Positions 44,594-57,956 are shown, counted from the stretch's first letter. The stretch: DNA of 64,000 nucleotides from Eremomyces bilateralis CBS 781.70 (GCF_010015585.1 NW_022985091.1:211533-275532); one strand, 5' to 3'. The notes: generated from the letters alone by a model not told the origin. Numbers and translations: made by a program.

Positions 44594-47572
44594 ATGTCTT
44601 TGTCCAGTTCTCCCAGTCCCCATAACGATCCCGTTGTAACCCCCGGCTTTCCCTTGGGAGAGAAGTCCGCCTATGTGGATGACGTCGGGGGGATGAGGGA
44701 GAGGGGAGATATCCAGTCGGTCTCAGAAGCCCGGAACTCTGGATCACCGACCCCAGTGGGTACTGTGTCGGGAACCGGTAACGACCTGATGAGCCGACTC
44801 AGCCTGACTGGCGACTCTGAGGAGAAAGAGGATGGATATTTCAACCCGAGAACCGCCCACCCGAACCTCAACCTCAGCGGCTCCATCATCTCCGCGACCT
44901 TTTGTATACCGTACGATGTTGGATTGAAACCGCGGTCAGACTGGGTAAGGATCAGCGAGTCGACATGAGATCAGCAAGAAGATTGACATCGTCAGGAACT
45001 GAAACCGAGAAGAGGCACATCCGCCCTTTACGACTCCCTGGCTTACCTCGCCTCCCCCGAATCCACATGGAACCACACCCTTGTTGGCTGGACGGGAGAA
45101 ATCAGTCAGCTCGCCGAGCCTCCCAGTACCGGACAGGCGATCATCAATGCCCTCGGCCAACTGATCCCGCTCAACAAAGCCGCTGCCCCCATCCCGGTGA
45201 ATGTCAACCGCAACCTCCCTGAACCGGAAAACCCCGAAGGCATTCGGATTACCAAAGCCGATCGAGACCGGCTGGAGAAGCAGCTCAACCAGAGCGACCG
45301 CGGCACCATGGTTCCGGTCTGGCTACTCGACGATGAAAATGAGGACCAGGATGGGAATTACCTTATCAAAGATCAGCGGCGTTGGCGACGATATCCAGAG
45401 CATCAGTTATACACCCTGTTTCATTACAAGCTCAACCAGCCAGACGACGGGCGAGCGGTGCGTAAGGCGTGGGCAGACTACTACCGGATGAACAAGATTT
45501 TCGCCGACAAGATCGTGGCGATCTATAAACCCGGAGACGTCATCATCGTCCACGATTACAATCTGCTGCTTTTGCCAAGTTTGCTGCGACAACGCCTCCC
45601 AGGGGTGTTCATTGGTTTCTATCTACATGTCCCATTCCCGAGCAGCGAGTTCTACCGGTGTCTCAGTCGACGGAAGGAGATCTTGGAAGGCGTGCTCGGT
45701 GCCAATATGATTGGTTTCCAATCGTATAGTTACTCCCGCCACTTTGCTTCTTGCTGCACGCGCATTTTGGGCTTTGAATCATCCGCAGCAGGGGTGGACG
45801 CATACGGAGCGCATGTTGCAACCGACGTATTCCCCATCGGAATAAATGCCGCCAAGGCCGAGAAAGATGCGTTCGGTGACCCATCCATCGATGAAAAAAT
45901 CAAACGGATCAAGGAGATGTATGCGGGGAAGAAGATCATCGTCGGCCGTGACCGACTCGATACCGCGAAGGGCGTGACCCAGAAACTGCAGGGTTTCCAG
46001 GCGCTCCTCGAGAAGTATCCCGAATGGCGGGATAAAGTCGTCCTCATCCAGATCACCAGCTCCAGCAGCCTGGATATGCAGACCGATGATGAAGAGACGA
46101 ACACAGTCAACAAGATTGGAGACCTGGTCCACACGATCAACGGGAAGTATGGATCACTACAGTTCTCGCCCGTCCATCACTTCCCGCAGTACGTGCCCAA
46201 GGAGGAGTACTTTGCGCTTCTGCGCGCCGCAGACGTGGGCTTGATCACGTCGGTCCGAGATGGTATCAACACGACCAGCCTCGAGTATGTGGTCTGCCAG
46301 AAAGACAACCACGGGCCGTTGATCTTGTCGGAATTCTCGGGAACGGCTGGAAGTCTCACCAACGCGATTCATGTCAACCCCTGGGACTTTGACGGGGTGG
46401 CGAATGCGATTGTATATGCCTTGACCATGAGCCCCGAGGAACGCAAAGAGCGACAGGAAAATCTCTACGCACATGTGACATCGAGCACCGTCCAGTCCTG
46501 GACCAACAGCTTCCTTCGCCGCCTCCTCGCCAACCTCGCGTCCTTCGACCAATCCTCCGCAACCCCGCCCTTGGACCGCTCGAAGCTCCTGGCGCAGTAC
46601 CGCAAAGCCAAGCGGCGGCTCTTCATGTTCGACTACGACGGGACGCTCGTCAACATCGTGCAGTCGCCCTCCGCGGCGATCCCCTCGGACCGGATCATCC
46701 GCACGCTGAAGACCCTGGCCTCCGACCCGCACAACGAGGTGTGGATCATCAGCGGCCGCGACCAGGCGTTCCTCGACGAGTGGTGGGGCCACATCTCCGA
46801 GCTGGGCCTGTCTGCAGAGCATGGCAGTTTCCTGCGGGAACCACGCACGGAGGAATGGGTCAACCTGGCCGAGGAAATGGACATGGGTTGGCAACAGGAG
46901 GTGGTCGACATCTTTCAACAGTATACGGAGCGCACTCAAGGTAACCTATCCACATTCTCCAAACCAACCCGCGATCCCTCGTTACCCCGGCTGCAACCTC
47001 CCACTAACCACCCCAGGCTCCTTCATCGAGGCGAAAAAGATCGCCCTGACCTGGCACTACCGCCGCGCTGACCCCGAATTCGGCACCTTCCAGGCTCGGG
47101 AGTGCCAAGATCTGCTCCAGGCCACCGTGGGTAAAAAATGGGACGTGGATGTCATGGCCGGCAAGGCGAACCTGGAAGTCCGGCCGCGCTTCTTGAACAA
47201 GGGCGCCATCGCCAAGCGGCTGGTGGAGCAGTATCGCGGTAACCCGGCGATGGAGCCGGATTTCGTTTTGTGCCTGGGCGACGATTTTACGGACGAAGGT
47301 AGGCATAACCTCCAGCGATACTCGGTGTTCCGTTCGTGCGCTAATCATCGATTACAGATATGTTCCGCTCCCTGCGTAACTGCCGACTGCCCTCCTCGCA
47401 GGTCTTCTCGGTCACCGTGGGCGCGAGCTCCAAGCAGACGCATGCCAGCTGGCACCTGCTCGAGCCGTCGGATGTCATATCGGTCATTCAGCTGCTCAAC
47501 GGGTCGGCGGATGCGGGGAACGTCGGGGCGGTGGCGGTGGTGGATGGGGGGCATATTCCCGACACGCGATAG
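44594..47572 (+). CDS. orlA: Trehalose-6-phosphate phosphatase (Tps2/OrlA type)
   Basis: Four exons, 44594-44944, 44996-46940, 47017-47298 and 47358-47572, encode 930 residues. The enzyme dephosphorylates trehalose-6-phosphate, the last step of trehalose synthesis, needed for heat and stress tolerance. Layout: Ser-rich N-terminus (1-110); GT20 synthase-like domain (about 120-620) with HDYNLLLLPSLLRQ, FYLHVPFPSSEFYR and VGRDRLDTAKGV; and a HAD phosphatase domain from about 655 with FMFDYDGTLV (D663, D665), WIISGRDQAFLDEWW and CLGDDFTDEDMF, the last spliced across intron 4/exon 4. The phosphatase residues are intact. In Tps2 proteins the GT20 part is generally not catalytic but helps assemble the Tps1-Tps2 complex; that is family knowledge. 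All three introns end in CAG. Convergent with alternative oxidase. Confidence 0.95.
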
Positions 47573-48045
47573 ATCCCACGACAAAATCATGGGGCGGGTG
47601 CCTGATTAGCGTCGATGTTGCTGGGTTTGGCGACAATAGGAACGGGATGCGAGGCTCATGTTCGGACGAGCTGGATTGTATAGAAGGGACGGAATGCGGT
47701 CGATTTCGACGCGAAAAATAGACGATGTTTTTTGGCCATATGGTTGGATTGCCCAGGGGTTGGGGATCGCATTCGATGGTCATTAAGAGAGGTTCCACGT
47801 ACAAAACTGAATGAAATGTATGAGCACTAATGGGGTTGCTCTATCTAAACCCGCTCTGCTGCCCTTTGGCAGTGTCGCCCGATTGCGCCGTACCCATTCA
47901 CTGCGAACCTCGCAGGAACCCGTTTCGTAGGATAGAAATAGAAATAGAGAGGGAGATAAACCGGGAGCTGTGCTAAAATTACTCTCCCATAACCTCAAAT
48001 TGAAGTAGAGGCGTTTGCCGAGCGATTTCGTGGAAGACGTCCACT
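47573..48045. other. Convergent 3' region
   Basis: About 470 bases between the trehalose phosphatase (+) and alternative oxidase (-) stop codons. 3' flank sequence only. Confidence 0.4.
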
Positions 48046-49346
48046 CTAGTTGATGACATCGTCGCGCTCCCAGCCGGTGGGCCGTTGATAGGCCAGGTCT
48101 TTCCGCGGATGTGGCTTGCTCGGGTCTTCGAACTTCGACACGTACGGATTCGGGTCGCTGTTCTGGTCAAGATTGGCCAACGTGTGATTCACCTCCCTAT
48201 ATCACGAGTCAGCATGGCTGGGGATTCGACGTTGTGCAGAATTCCCGGGTCACTTACCGATGCTTCGACTCGTCCGCACGGACGTACATCAGCAGATCCT
48301 TCATCGTCCGCTGGCCCTCCGGCATCTTATAGTAATCGATGGCGATCTGTGGTGCGTCCATCTTCTCCCATTTCGGCAGCTTGCCAGCCTCGATGGCCTC
48401 GATCTCCCGCGAGTACGTCAGCACGGCCTCCTCCTCTAGGAAGCCGACGAAGCGGTGGCAGGTGCGCGGCGAGATCAGGTAGCTGATGAACATGGCGTTG
48501 AAGAAGACACCTTGGGCGCCAAGGACGAGGAATCGCATGAACCAGCCGGGCTCGCCGATCTTTAGGAAGATCAGGAGATGCATGCGCTCATTGTATGATT
48601 CTTCGAGGAGGGTTTCGATCCAACCTTGGTGGGGTTAGCGACTCGGCCTTCCTGATACACAACAGGTTCGGCCAAAGGCCATCGACGTACCATTATCCCG
48701 CTTCATCCTCCGCATGCTATGCAAATGCCTTAGCATCCCCGCCACCATCCCCGGGACCCCCGCCACCGACTCCAAGAAGATATTCCGGATCAGATACTTC
48801 CTCTCGTTCATCCCGTACTTCGCCTGCGCGGCGGCCGGGTCCGCCGCGTTCAGTTTGACCGCTTTATCGTGCTTGTAGCCGGATGCCAGGTCCAGGCCCC
48901 ACCGCAGGATGCGGACCATGGTGAAGGCGACGCGGTCGGACATGTTGCGCACGTCGCGGTGGGCGACCACGACGGCTTTCATTTGCGCGTCGGTGTAGAC
49001 GGGGTGGGGCCATGCCTGTCACATCAGGGGTTTAGCATATCATACTCTACATGAGGTAGTGGACCGGGGGCGTTGAAACGTCATCATGCAGGAGCGTCGA
49101 GAGGTTCGAATGGGAATAGGAACGTACTGCTTCGGTTTTGACGATACCAGGTGTGTCAGGGGCCGGGAAGAAGTCTTTGATGGGTCGGCGTGGTGTAGTG
49201 CTGAAGGCTCGAGTATATGGAGTCCATCGTGGTGAGGGGGATGTGAGAGGTGCGGAGTGGCAGACCAAGCATGTTGCTCGGAGTGCTTGGGTCGACGACC
49301 CTGGAGCTAAAACAGTGCGAGGGATACTTGACCGTAAGATGGACAT
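48046..49346 (-). CDS. aox1: Mitochondrial alternative oxidase
   Basis: Four exons, 49346-49128, 49015-48691, 48624-48258 and 48196-48046, encode 353 residues. The enzyme oxidises ubiquinol directly with oxygen, bypassing complexes III and IV, at the matrix face of the inner membrane. Seen: presequence ([20 protein letters not shown], then [10 protein letters not shown] at about 46-55); GGML-type diiron core with [12 protein letters not shown] (E155), [11 protein letters not shown] (E194, H197), [11 protein letters not shown] and [12 protein letters not shown]; and two membrane-associated hydrophobic helices. All expected iron ligands are present. Start: the ATG at 49346 opens the presequence; the longer frame from 49526 adds atypical sequence. 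The second intron ends in CCACCAAG (AAG acceptor, 48627-48625), required to join DNG to WIETLLEES. Convergent with orlA. Confidence 0.95.
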
Positions 49347-50560
49347 TGGTGAGATAGTAATTGAAGTCCAAATTGATATGTGTTTGACTTGGAGGAATAG
49401 AAAATGTACAGATTGGAAGTCCTGAGGTTCAAGCAAGAACAGACAAAGACAAAAGGAATGAACCCACGTTCCCTTATATTCACCTTCGAGACCCCCAATA
49501 CGGGACGCGCCTTGGATTAACACCATTGGCCTACCATGCTTCCGCTACGTCCGCACGTACATCCAATTCCTTGGCCGGATTCCTTGTTGGTGGCTCAGGA
49601 ATAGTCGGGATCCTTCTTATTCCTTGATCGCCGCTGGAAACTCACCGCAAAACGGCACGCGGGCCGTACCATTACGCAATTGCGCTCTCAGCTGCGACGG
49701 TACCATGCTAATTGCTACAGTCATACCTTCATGTTCGGCCTCAGAGAAAGACGCTATGTCGGTGTCAGCCTTACGGCGCAAAATTGATTAAGACATTGGA
49801 GAGGCGTCCCATGTGGATTCCGACTTTCTCCGCGAATTTGGTGAGAGCGAAGTGGCGGGTTAACTGTCGGGTCGGAAAGATTAGGGATCGTCACCAGCAA
49901 CGACACATTCCTCGTGGCAGCTGAACAACCAACTTTTCAGCTCACTAGAAAGTTGAAAAGTTTGATGACCTAGTTTAGCATTTGTATCTTCGAGCTTCGA
50001 GATTTGTCTATTTCCGCCTTCCGTAGGGTGTTGGATCCGTGATGGCAATTTTCGGTTTCTCGCCTCCATCTCCCCCTTCTCCATCCCCTGATCCCCCTTT
50101 CGATATGCAATCCTCACCAGTCACCGCAAGTCACCCGGGAACTTTCGTGGCCGATATATGAGGTTTACCATGGATTAGCTGATTAGCGTATTGCATATGA
50201 TCTGGCGTCCTCGCTTGGGTCCGATCTCGATTCCCAGTTATGTGGTTCTCTGTTCTAGGGTTCAAACTTCAATATCAGAGCCTCTCCGGGGTTACTGCCA
50301 ATGAGAATGCTCAATTGAGGCCTCGGAGCCGTCAATGTTAGCCGAGTCTGTACCATGCCGAAGATCGGTGTCGTAGCTTTCGGCCGAGATCCGATTCGAC
50401 GTCGATTCTGATATACACAATGCCTTTCATTACTCATGAACTCACTTTGGCCCGTGACGTCCAATCTGCGGTTCTTCCCGCGATACCGCAGACTGAGACC
50501 AACCAACAGGTGGCCTAGACCGCATAGCGAACGCTCATCCTTGCTGCATTCCAGACGCGC
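49347..50560. other. Intergenic: alternative oxidase promoter and 3' flank of the DsbA-like gene
   Basis: About 1.2 kb upstream of the minus-strand oxidase. It holds one short perfect inverted repeat, AACTTTTCA at 49931-49939 and TGAAAAGTT at 49954-49962, with a 14-base loop. No gene is recognised. Confidence 0.4.
49931..49962. repeat. Short inverted repeat (9-bp arms, 14-base loop)
   Basis: AACTTTTCA pairs with TGAAAAGTT. It sits about 585 bases upstream of the alternative oxidase start. It may be a chance hairpin; no function assigned. Confidence 0.5.
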
Positions 50561-51306
50561 CTATGCCTTACTCTCCCTCTCCTTGGACTTAATCCTCTCG
50601 AACAACTTCACAAACGCCACCGGCTCCTGGGCCCCCGGAATCTCATAACCCCCAACCGTGAAATTCGGCACCCCACTGACCCCCTCCTCATACGCCTCCT
50701 GCACCTCCCGATCCACCTCCTTCCCCCCCTTATCACTCCCCAGCCAGTCCCGCACCTCAGCGGCATCCAGCCCCGCCGCCTCCCCCGCCGTCTGCAGGAA
50801 CCCGTGGCTCGTGATGTCCTGCTCATTCTCGAAGTAGCCCTTGAAGAGCTCCTCGATGACGCGCGTACCGAGACCACGCTCCCGGCCCAGTTGCACCAGC
50901 CGGTGCGAGTCGCGGGTGTTGCCGGTGCGGCCGCCAAATTTGTAGTGGATGCCTTCGGAAAGGCCGAGCTGGGAGAGGTTGGCGAAGATCCCGCGGGTGC
51001 GCTCGGGGCCAAATTTGGACTGGTAATATCTGATGCGTGTGTCAGTATATGATATGTCGAGGAGGGTTGATGTAGCTTCCCTGCCGGACTTGTGCAGGGA
51101 GGGGAGGGAGCATACTCTGCTTTGTCCACACTAGCCTTCGGTGCGTGGGGGTTAAGGTAGAAGGGTTTCCATGTGATATTCCATGTATCCTGCGAGTCGG
51201 GATATTTCGACGTGTATTGTTGAATGGCCTTATCCAACCGCTTCTTGCCCATGTAGCACCAGGGGCAGACGTTGTCGGAAACCACTTGAATGTTGAACTG
51301 CGTCAT
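50561..51306 (-). CDS. DsbA/FrnE-type thioredoxin-fold oxidoreductase
   Basis: Two exons, 51306-51116 and 51029-50561, encode 219 residues. The chosen start (MTQFNIQVVSDNVCPWCYMG) puts the first beta strand at the N-terminus, as in the family; upstream ATGs at 51327 and 51333 add only 7-9 residues. The redox motif is C14-P-W-C17, followed by the helix MGKKRLDKAIQQY; WKPFYLNPHAP, the helical insert (GRTGNTRDSHRLVQLGRERG), and the cis-Pro region GVSGVPNFTVGGYEIPGAQE all match DsbA/FrnE proteins. There is no signal peptide, so it is probably cytosolic. Family members act as thiol-disulphide oxidoreductases or glutathione-S-transferase-kappa-like enzymes; the exact substrate is unknown. The 86-nt intron is GTATGC...CTGAC...CAG and restores EYYQSKFGPERTRG in frame. 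Confidence 0.87.
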
Positions 51307-52065
51307 CTTGGGCAGTGTAGCTCTCATGAACACGGAATTTTATGACTTCGAAGTTGGACTTTAACTCAACTCGATGGATTCCAAAAAGGTGCCGCTGGAG
51401 GTGCCGGCTTCCAGATGCTCAAAGTATTTATAATATCTCGGAATTGCGTTATTTGCGCCACCCTTTTGATTACCAAGCAACAGAACAAGAGCTTGCCGTG
51501 CCCTCTCCGCGCTATATCAGAAAATTGGTACTTGAAACTCTTAACGCCGATAATTCAAAAAAAAAGTCATGTGTATGGGCGACAGAGAGCTTGCCATAAT
51601 GTAACAAGATGCCGCCCCGCATTTCTCAGTTCAGACATTGCCGAGTTGAAGTCGCATTCAATACGAACGATGTATGACGTGATGCCGAGTAACTTCATAC
51701 AGGCTATGGGGATTACACATTTGACAGAGTAACACTGCCATACGGTATTATTTGAAAACACTGAAGATGTGATTGATATTATCAATGTATTGATGCATCT
51801 GATGCCATCTGGTACATAATTCATCAATGTGAACGCCTAATGAACCCTTTAATTGTCTCCGTATATCTCCACGTGACCTTTCTCCTTCCACAGATGTTCA
51901 GAAATCCATTTAAAGAGTCCAAGGTGACAATTGATGGACTCATTAAGTGATGTGTATTACGGTGTGCTACATATATCGTACAGTGAGACCACGTGGCTCT
52001 CATGATGAAGATACCATCCGAACGCCATGCCCAAATCAGTCCTCTGGGTATATTCATGTCGCCCC
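51307..52065. other. Intergenic: DsbA-like promoter and RTC1 3' flank
   Basis: About 760 bases, AT-richer than its neighbours, between two minus-strand genes. Nothing else recognised. Confidence 0.4.
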
Positions 52066-55000
52066 TTAGCTACCACCAAACCGGACCTTCAACCCTCTCT
52101 TCGCATCCCTTTCCCTCTCCCGCTCCTTGTCCCGCTCCTTGTCCCTCTCGCGATCTGCTCTCTTATCCCGGGGGCTCCTTTCCTGACCCTTCCCATCCCG
52201 CCCACGACCAGCCCGGATATCTAGCCTATCTACCCGCTCGTCACTCAGCCCCGCACCTAGCCCGCTTACCGCCTCCTTCACCGCACCACTGACGCCCACT
52301 CTCCATTCATCCTTCCTGACGCTCCCTTTCATTTCGCGATTCTTCTCCTCGCGCATCCGCTCCTTCTCCATGCGCCAGGGTCCGGCGACACAGTCGCACA
52401 CGCAGCCGGGAACGTGGCATTGGCCCTCGGTCACAGACGGGACGCCGAGGCCGAAAGAAAATGCGGAGGAGGTGAGGGAGATGGAAGGAGTCGGTGAGAG
52501 GAGGGCGGTTCGACATGCATTGTGGGCGACGTGGAAGCAAATGGGGCATGCGGAGAGGAGCGAGGTGTAGTGAGGGACGGGCTCTAAGGGGGCGAAATCC
52601 GTCTCGTCTACGTCCTCTTTTTTGCCATCCTCAACTTGCTCATGAGGCTGGGCGTAAGCAGTAAGAAAGGCGAAATGCTTGGGGTCCACGCCAGCTTGCA
52701 ACGAATCCCTTCGTCCATGTCGCCGCTTGCTTTTTCCTTTGCGCATGCCAAGAGCACCGTGACTGCCAAACGGGCTCTCCCTACATTCGCAGATCCCGCA
52801 GATTCGAGCCTCCTCGACCGGTCCGCAGCCCTCGCGCATGCAATGGATGTTGACGACCGCTTGCGCAGTTAGGCCTGGTTGGAGCATACTCGGAGTGGAC
52901 AAGGCACCGCCATGGGCCAGTGCACCCGCTCCGGCAACGCCTGGAGCCGCAGCATTGCGCGGCAACTTGCCCGGTGAAGCCGGTGTGGAAGCGATGGCAC
53001 CTTTTTTCTTGTTGCATCTTCCGCAGGTGATCGCAATGATCTGTTGCCGGGTTGCGTCTTCCCATACCGCCGGAAAAAGTGGATAGCAGAGGTTGCGAAT
53101 GGCTGCCGCGGGAACCACGTGGCCAAGCGCGTCTAATTGGGCGGCATATGTCGCAATGATGGCCTCCGTTTGCATGGGGTTGAGGCCCGCTGCATCGAGC
53201 GAAAGAAGCTGTTTTCGCGCCGAAGACAGAAGCCCAGGCGGGGTTGAAAGCTGGCTGAGCTCACCAAGGATATTGGAAACGGCGGCGTGAGGAAGTAATT
53301 GGGAGATAGGCGGGTGGAGAGATAGCAGGGGGATGAGTAGGAGAAGGATGTGTGTAGCAACTTGGGCGTCCGAGATATGCGCAGTGTGGAACTGAAGGAG
53401 CTGAGGAAGGAGCCCGGAAAGGGGAACAGGATGCATGTGATCCTTGGAATCAATGTCGTCTGGGTCAGGTAACGCAGAAGGATGAGTGAAGTCGGAGAGT
53501 GTGAGCGGATGCACGGTGGTACCCCTCTCTGGCTTCGGCATTCTCTTCATGCCCAACTCAAAGTAATCCTCTTTCGGAAGAGACTGGCCCAGTAAATTGC
53601 CCGCCGAGTCTGTCTGTTGGCGCTCTGATGAACCCCCCGGAACATCATGCGCGGGTGTGTGGGGCAGTCCACTCTCGCTGGGGGCGATTATGGTCCCACT
53701 CGCATCCATTGCCTCACCTTCACTGCTCACGGTATCTAGTCGAGGACGAGCGAAGCTGCTCTTGCTGCCAACGCTACTGTACCACTCGCTCTCATCGCTA
53801 CCCTTGCGCATCAACTGTGCTCGGGTGAGGGCCTGGACGGTGGCGACCTCCGTCTTGCTCATCTCAACCTCGTGGGAGCTGGCGATATCTTCTCCGGTCC
53901 CTTCAGTATCGCCCTCTGGAATCGGTCGTGCGCTCATGGCCACTCTCGGCCTTTCTTCCTCAACGCCCTCATCTCTGGCCCTTGGCGTAGCGATCGGCAC
54001 GGGGATGGGGCCTGGAACCTGAACGCGCCTCGACGACCGTTCCACCACTGGTGAACTGTCACCTGTACTTTCGCCGCTTAGATTGAACGGACCGGACCAG
54101 CTGCCGGCAGCCTTTAAGCTTCCTCCGTCTGTTTCTGTGCCTTCCTTAACCGTGGGTCGTTCCCGTTCCTTCCCTATTCCAGGAGTCCGCATCGCGCCTT
54201 CCCCGGATCCACTCAGGCTGCTCCACTGGGCGCTTCTCGGCATTGCGCCTTCCTCGCTTTCATCTTCTGCAATCCCCCCAAGCCCATTCCGATCTGCAAA
54301 AGAACCAACATTGCTGAATCCCTTGGAAGACCGGACGCTCGACCCCTCGGAGAACATCGTGAACGATTCGCCGGAATTGTGTCGCTCGACTCCAGGGCGT
54401 ATGTCGATACCCCCCGTTGCTCGAGCGCTGCCGGCAACGGCCTGCGGGGATGGGTCCTGTTGAGCACTAGGCTGTGCGGTTAGAACCAAAGGGGACCGTG
54501 ATAGCGCAAGACTATGACCACCCTGGCCTCTTGGAGCCTGAGGGGATGAACTTGGGTGGGTTGGGTCGAGAAGCGGAGACTCTAACTCTAGGAGCCGCTT
54601 GGATTGCGGTCGCCAGTTTGAAAACTGCGCACGGCGCTCCGACACGTCGAAGGATGGATACCATGGTTCTGGATTCGGCGCATTTTGCGGTTTCGCATTT
54701 CGGTTGGTGTCCATGGGCTTGGAGGAGGGACTGAATGAGGTCTGCGGATGGGGAAATAAACTGGGCGGTAGCTTTATTGTCTCTTCTTCATCGTCTGGGT
54801 CGGGCAGACTCAATTGCGACTGCGTCCCGTGCGCTTGGGCTTGTGTCTGGACGGGTACCGGCCGGGCGACTGGCGTCGGGACATTTGAAGTAGATTCTAC
54901 CCTTTGGATGGGCGGGGCTAATAAGGGTGGATGTTGAAGCGGCGTAGATGAGGGTTGGGCAACAGATGGACTGTCGATCGCGCGCCTGGCCGGGTTTAGA

Positions 55001-57956
55001 GGTGACGCTTCTGCTACGCGGTTATTGCTGCTTTGTGGCAAAGCCCTCTCCTTTGCGGGAAACGGACTTCCTCGTGGTATACTCTTGACTGCTGGAGAAC
55101 CAGATAGCTCCTTTGCCCCCTTCCCGGCTCTTTTCTCCCTTGTCTCCTTCTGCTCCTTGAGCCTCTTCAACTTCGCCTCTGCAGCGGATTTGATGCGACC
55201 CTTCACCCACACGGCTGCTAGCGCACCAACGAGTCTCATAGTCTGAGCGGTACGGAAGTTGGCCGTCTTGGTTGAATATTCCGCGTTTCGCTCGAACGGA
55301 ACCACCACCTCTTTTAGTAGCCGATCCAACGCATCCTTGGCAACGAGCTGAACGTTTGGATCGACTGCCCCAATGCCGTTGCCCGTGTCCCTATGCAGTG
55401 GATCGTCTAGTAGCTTCACAACGGCTCTGACCGCTTCAGTATCTGGCCACCCGCCAACTACCAGGCCTTCCAACGATACGTCTCTTGCAAATCGCCACTT
55501 CACTGCAGCATACGTCCACCCTTCCTTCACGCCTCCCTGCAAACCCGCTCCCCAGATGCCAGGCAACATGCCCTTCATCCCGGCTTGCGCACGGCGTCTC
55601 GGCTGCTCATCGCGGGGCTTCATTGACTCCTCCAGGAGGACGACCTTTGCGGGAGGTTCGCCAAGATTGTTCCCTGGGAATCGTAAGTCCTCGAGAGGAG
55701 GGGTGTTGGAGAAAGATTTGGTAGACCGCGAGGAGTGAGTCCGTCCATGATGTCGGAGATTGGAAGTTGCCCCCGTGGAGATGGATGATGAAGGAGCCAA
55801 AGATTGCGTCAAATGATTGGCTCGAGCGGATGGCGAGTGTGATAGAAAGACATCATCGACACTGTCATCGGCGGCACTCCTTGTTGGAAGCGGCAAGCTG
55901 ATAGTCGGGTAGTTACTTGTGTTAGTGTTGGTTGATGTCCCAGTGCTCGATGAAGATGATACGATGCCGGATCCCGAACCAGGCTGTCTTTCACGAAGTG
56001 GTTGCTCGCGGGCCTCCAAGTCTAATGGCACGGTTTGCGCCGCACCACGCTTTCGCGGTCTTGACGTAACTGCCGCCACCGAATCACCCGCCGGGTTGAC
56101 GCCGATGGCCGCCCACGGCCTCCTGTCGATACATTTCGGCGCCAACGCCACATCTGCTTGGGTGAAGATGCCTTCACGGCTCACCAGCCACAGAAGATGC
56201 TGCGAGTGCCATAATAGGTCGGTCGGGGCGGTGTCGAAAGGGGAAAATCCTCGGAACGGAATATGCGGGCGCCGAAAATCCCAGACATGCACCGTCCGCA
56301 GGTCACGGGTTGCGTACGATGCTGCGAGATGTGTCGTCTGCCATACGTTTACTGATTGTGCCGATGACGGAGGTGCATTTGCATCAGGGTAGAATGAACT
56401 GGACGGAATAGGAATGTCGGACCATGCAGGAGTTCGCCAGGCGATCTTGGCAACAGGGGCTGGGCAACGGATAGAGTACGACGGTTTTAGTCGCTTATTC
56501 GGGTTTTTGGACTCCGTTGGCACCTCTTCTTGTGAGGGACCAGGACCGATGTTCCAGCAACGGATGGTCTTGTCAGCGCTGCCAGATGCCAAATACTGTC
56601 CACCAGGATGCCAATCCACGCAGGTAACGATCTTGTCGTGGGCGGTGATCTTAACCGTGGGGCGAACAGGGAAACGAAGATCCCAGCACTGCACGGTACC
56701 GGAGTCGGTGCCAAAGGCGAATTGGACGGCGTCGACGGGAGACCACTTCACGTCACGGACGCCATCTGCTTGATTGGTGCTATAGGTGTAGCGACTACCG
56801 CAAGCCAAAAGCGACGAAGAAGATCCGGCATAGACGGTGGATTGATTGCGGGAGAGGTCCCGGAGGTCCCAGAAGCGGACCGATCCGTCTTGAGAGGCAG
56901 AGAGGAGGCCATAGCCCTGAAAGGGAGAGAAAGCAAGCTTGTGGACTTGGCGACTATGCTCATGTAGACGAGCTAACTCTAGAGAATGCTTGTTTAGGTC
57001 GTACAGCACGATCTTCCCCGACGTGGATGCTGTGGCAATGCAGGAGTCGAAGTCTTTATGGCTCCACTTCACATCGTGGATGTTGAGATTGGCCCGATGC
57101 GACGGGAGGTTCCGAGGCAGTCCGACTCTAGTTCCAGCAACCTCATCGCGGTGAGAGGCGACCTGGGTGAGTTTGGCACGGAGGTTGGTCTCCTCCGCGC
57201 AGCGGTCGTTGTCGATTCGGACGGTCTTGAGGATCTCTCGGCCCGCAAGGATGGCCGTCGTGCGGTCATGGTTGACATCGAAAGCAGCTATCTCTAATCC
57301 AGTCTTGTGGGACGCTTCTTGAGGTGCGCTGGGTCTTCTGAACGCCTGAATGTCAGCAAGGATCTTGGTATAATGCAACAATGCAACAAAAACAGCGTAT
57401 GCGAAAGCCAATCGGAGGGAACTGAATACAGATTGAGAGAACCGGTGAAGAGATAGGCGGTGGGTATTAAGATTCTAAATATGCGTGTTCCTGACAATGC
57501 AGATTCCAACGCGATGTCGGCTGTTGATCGCACTATCGGCCAATACCTGTAGCCCACGAGGTACTGGTCCGAGGCAGAGAGATCTTAAGAAACTAACATC
57601 GCCAAAAAGCCACGGAAAAGTCTAAATGGCCCAGGAGCAGAACTCCGGGGCTTCCAGCATCCTGACGGACGGATCGGCACGGGTGCGCCGTGCTGTATGA
57701 TGCTCAGATCCACTTACCCGGTAAAATTAGCAAATGCACGTCGTCTCTCCTCGTCCACCTGCCTCGCCTGGTTGGAGGGTCTAACTGACGCCGCCCCCGA
57801 TGTCACAGCTGCATAGGTAGTGAATTGCTGAGGGACCAATCGCGCCCAGCCCGACCGTTGGGCGCGTGGCGGAGGTGGAGGCGGTGGAGGAGGGGGTTGC
57901 GGAATAGGACGCGTTCCCGAAGCGGTGGAGGAGCGTCGAAGCTGGTCCTCGGCCAT
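52066..57956 (-). CDS. RTC1: Rtc1/Sea2 (WDR24) homologue, SEACAT/GATOR2 subunit
   Basis: Two exons, 57956-57718 and 57337-52066, encode 1836 residues. Rtc1/WDR24 belongs to the SEACAT (GATOR2) complex on the vacuole, which opposes the Gtr/Rag GAP arm and so promotes TORC1 activity. Seen: Pro-rich N-terminus (ten prolines) with ARLVPQQFTTYAAVTSG; GLEIAAFDVNHDRTTAILAG starting a WD40 propeller (about 95-450) with NIHDVKWSHKDFDSCIATAS, LLSASQDGSVRFWDLRD and YLASGSADKTIRCWNIG; a very long disordered middle (about 500-1400); and C-terminal zinc-binding modules (ITCGRCNKKKG, RICGICECRES, ACPICFHVAHNAC, CHVPGCVCDC). The tail is an RDKE-type charged repeat. The ATG at 57411 in the second exon's frame is discounted because splicing at CAG (57340-57338) gives the expected NFTG-RPSAPQEASHKTGLE join. 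The 380-nt intron is unusually long here and could hide another exon. Confidence 0.88.

Noticed and set aside
46157-46939. 260-codon minus-strand frame
   Set aside because: Antisense to the highly conserved trehalose phosphatase coding sequence.
57337-57411. RTC1 start at 57411
   Set aside because: The first residues (MAFAYAVFVALLHYTKILAD) are intron sequence read through the acceptor; splicing from 57718 gives a family-like N-terminus.
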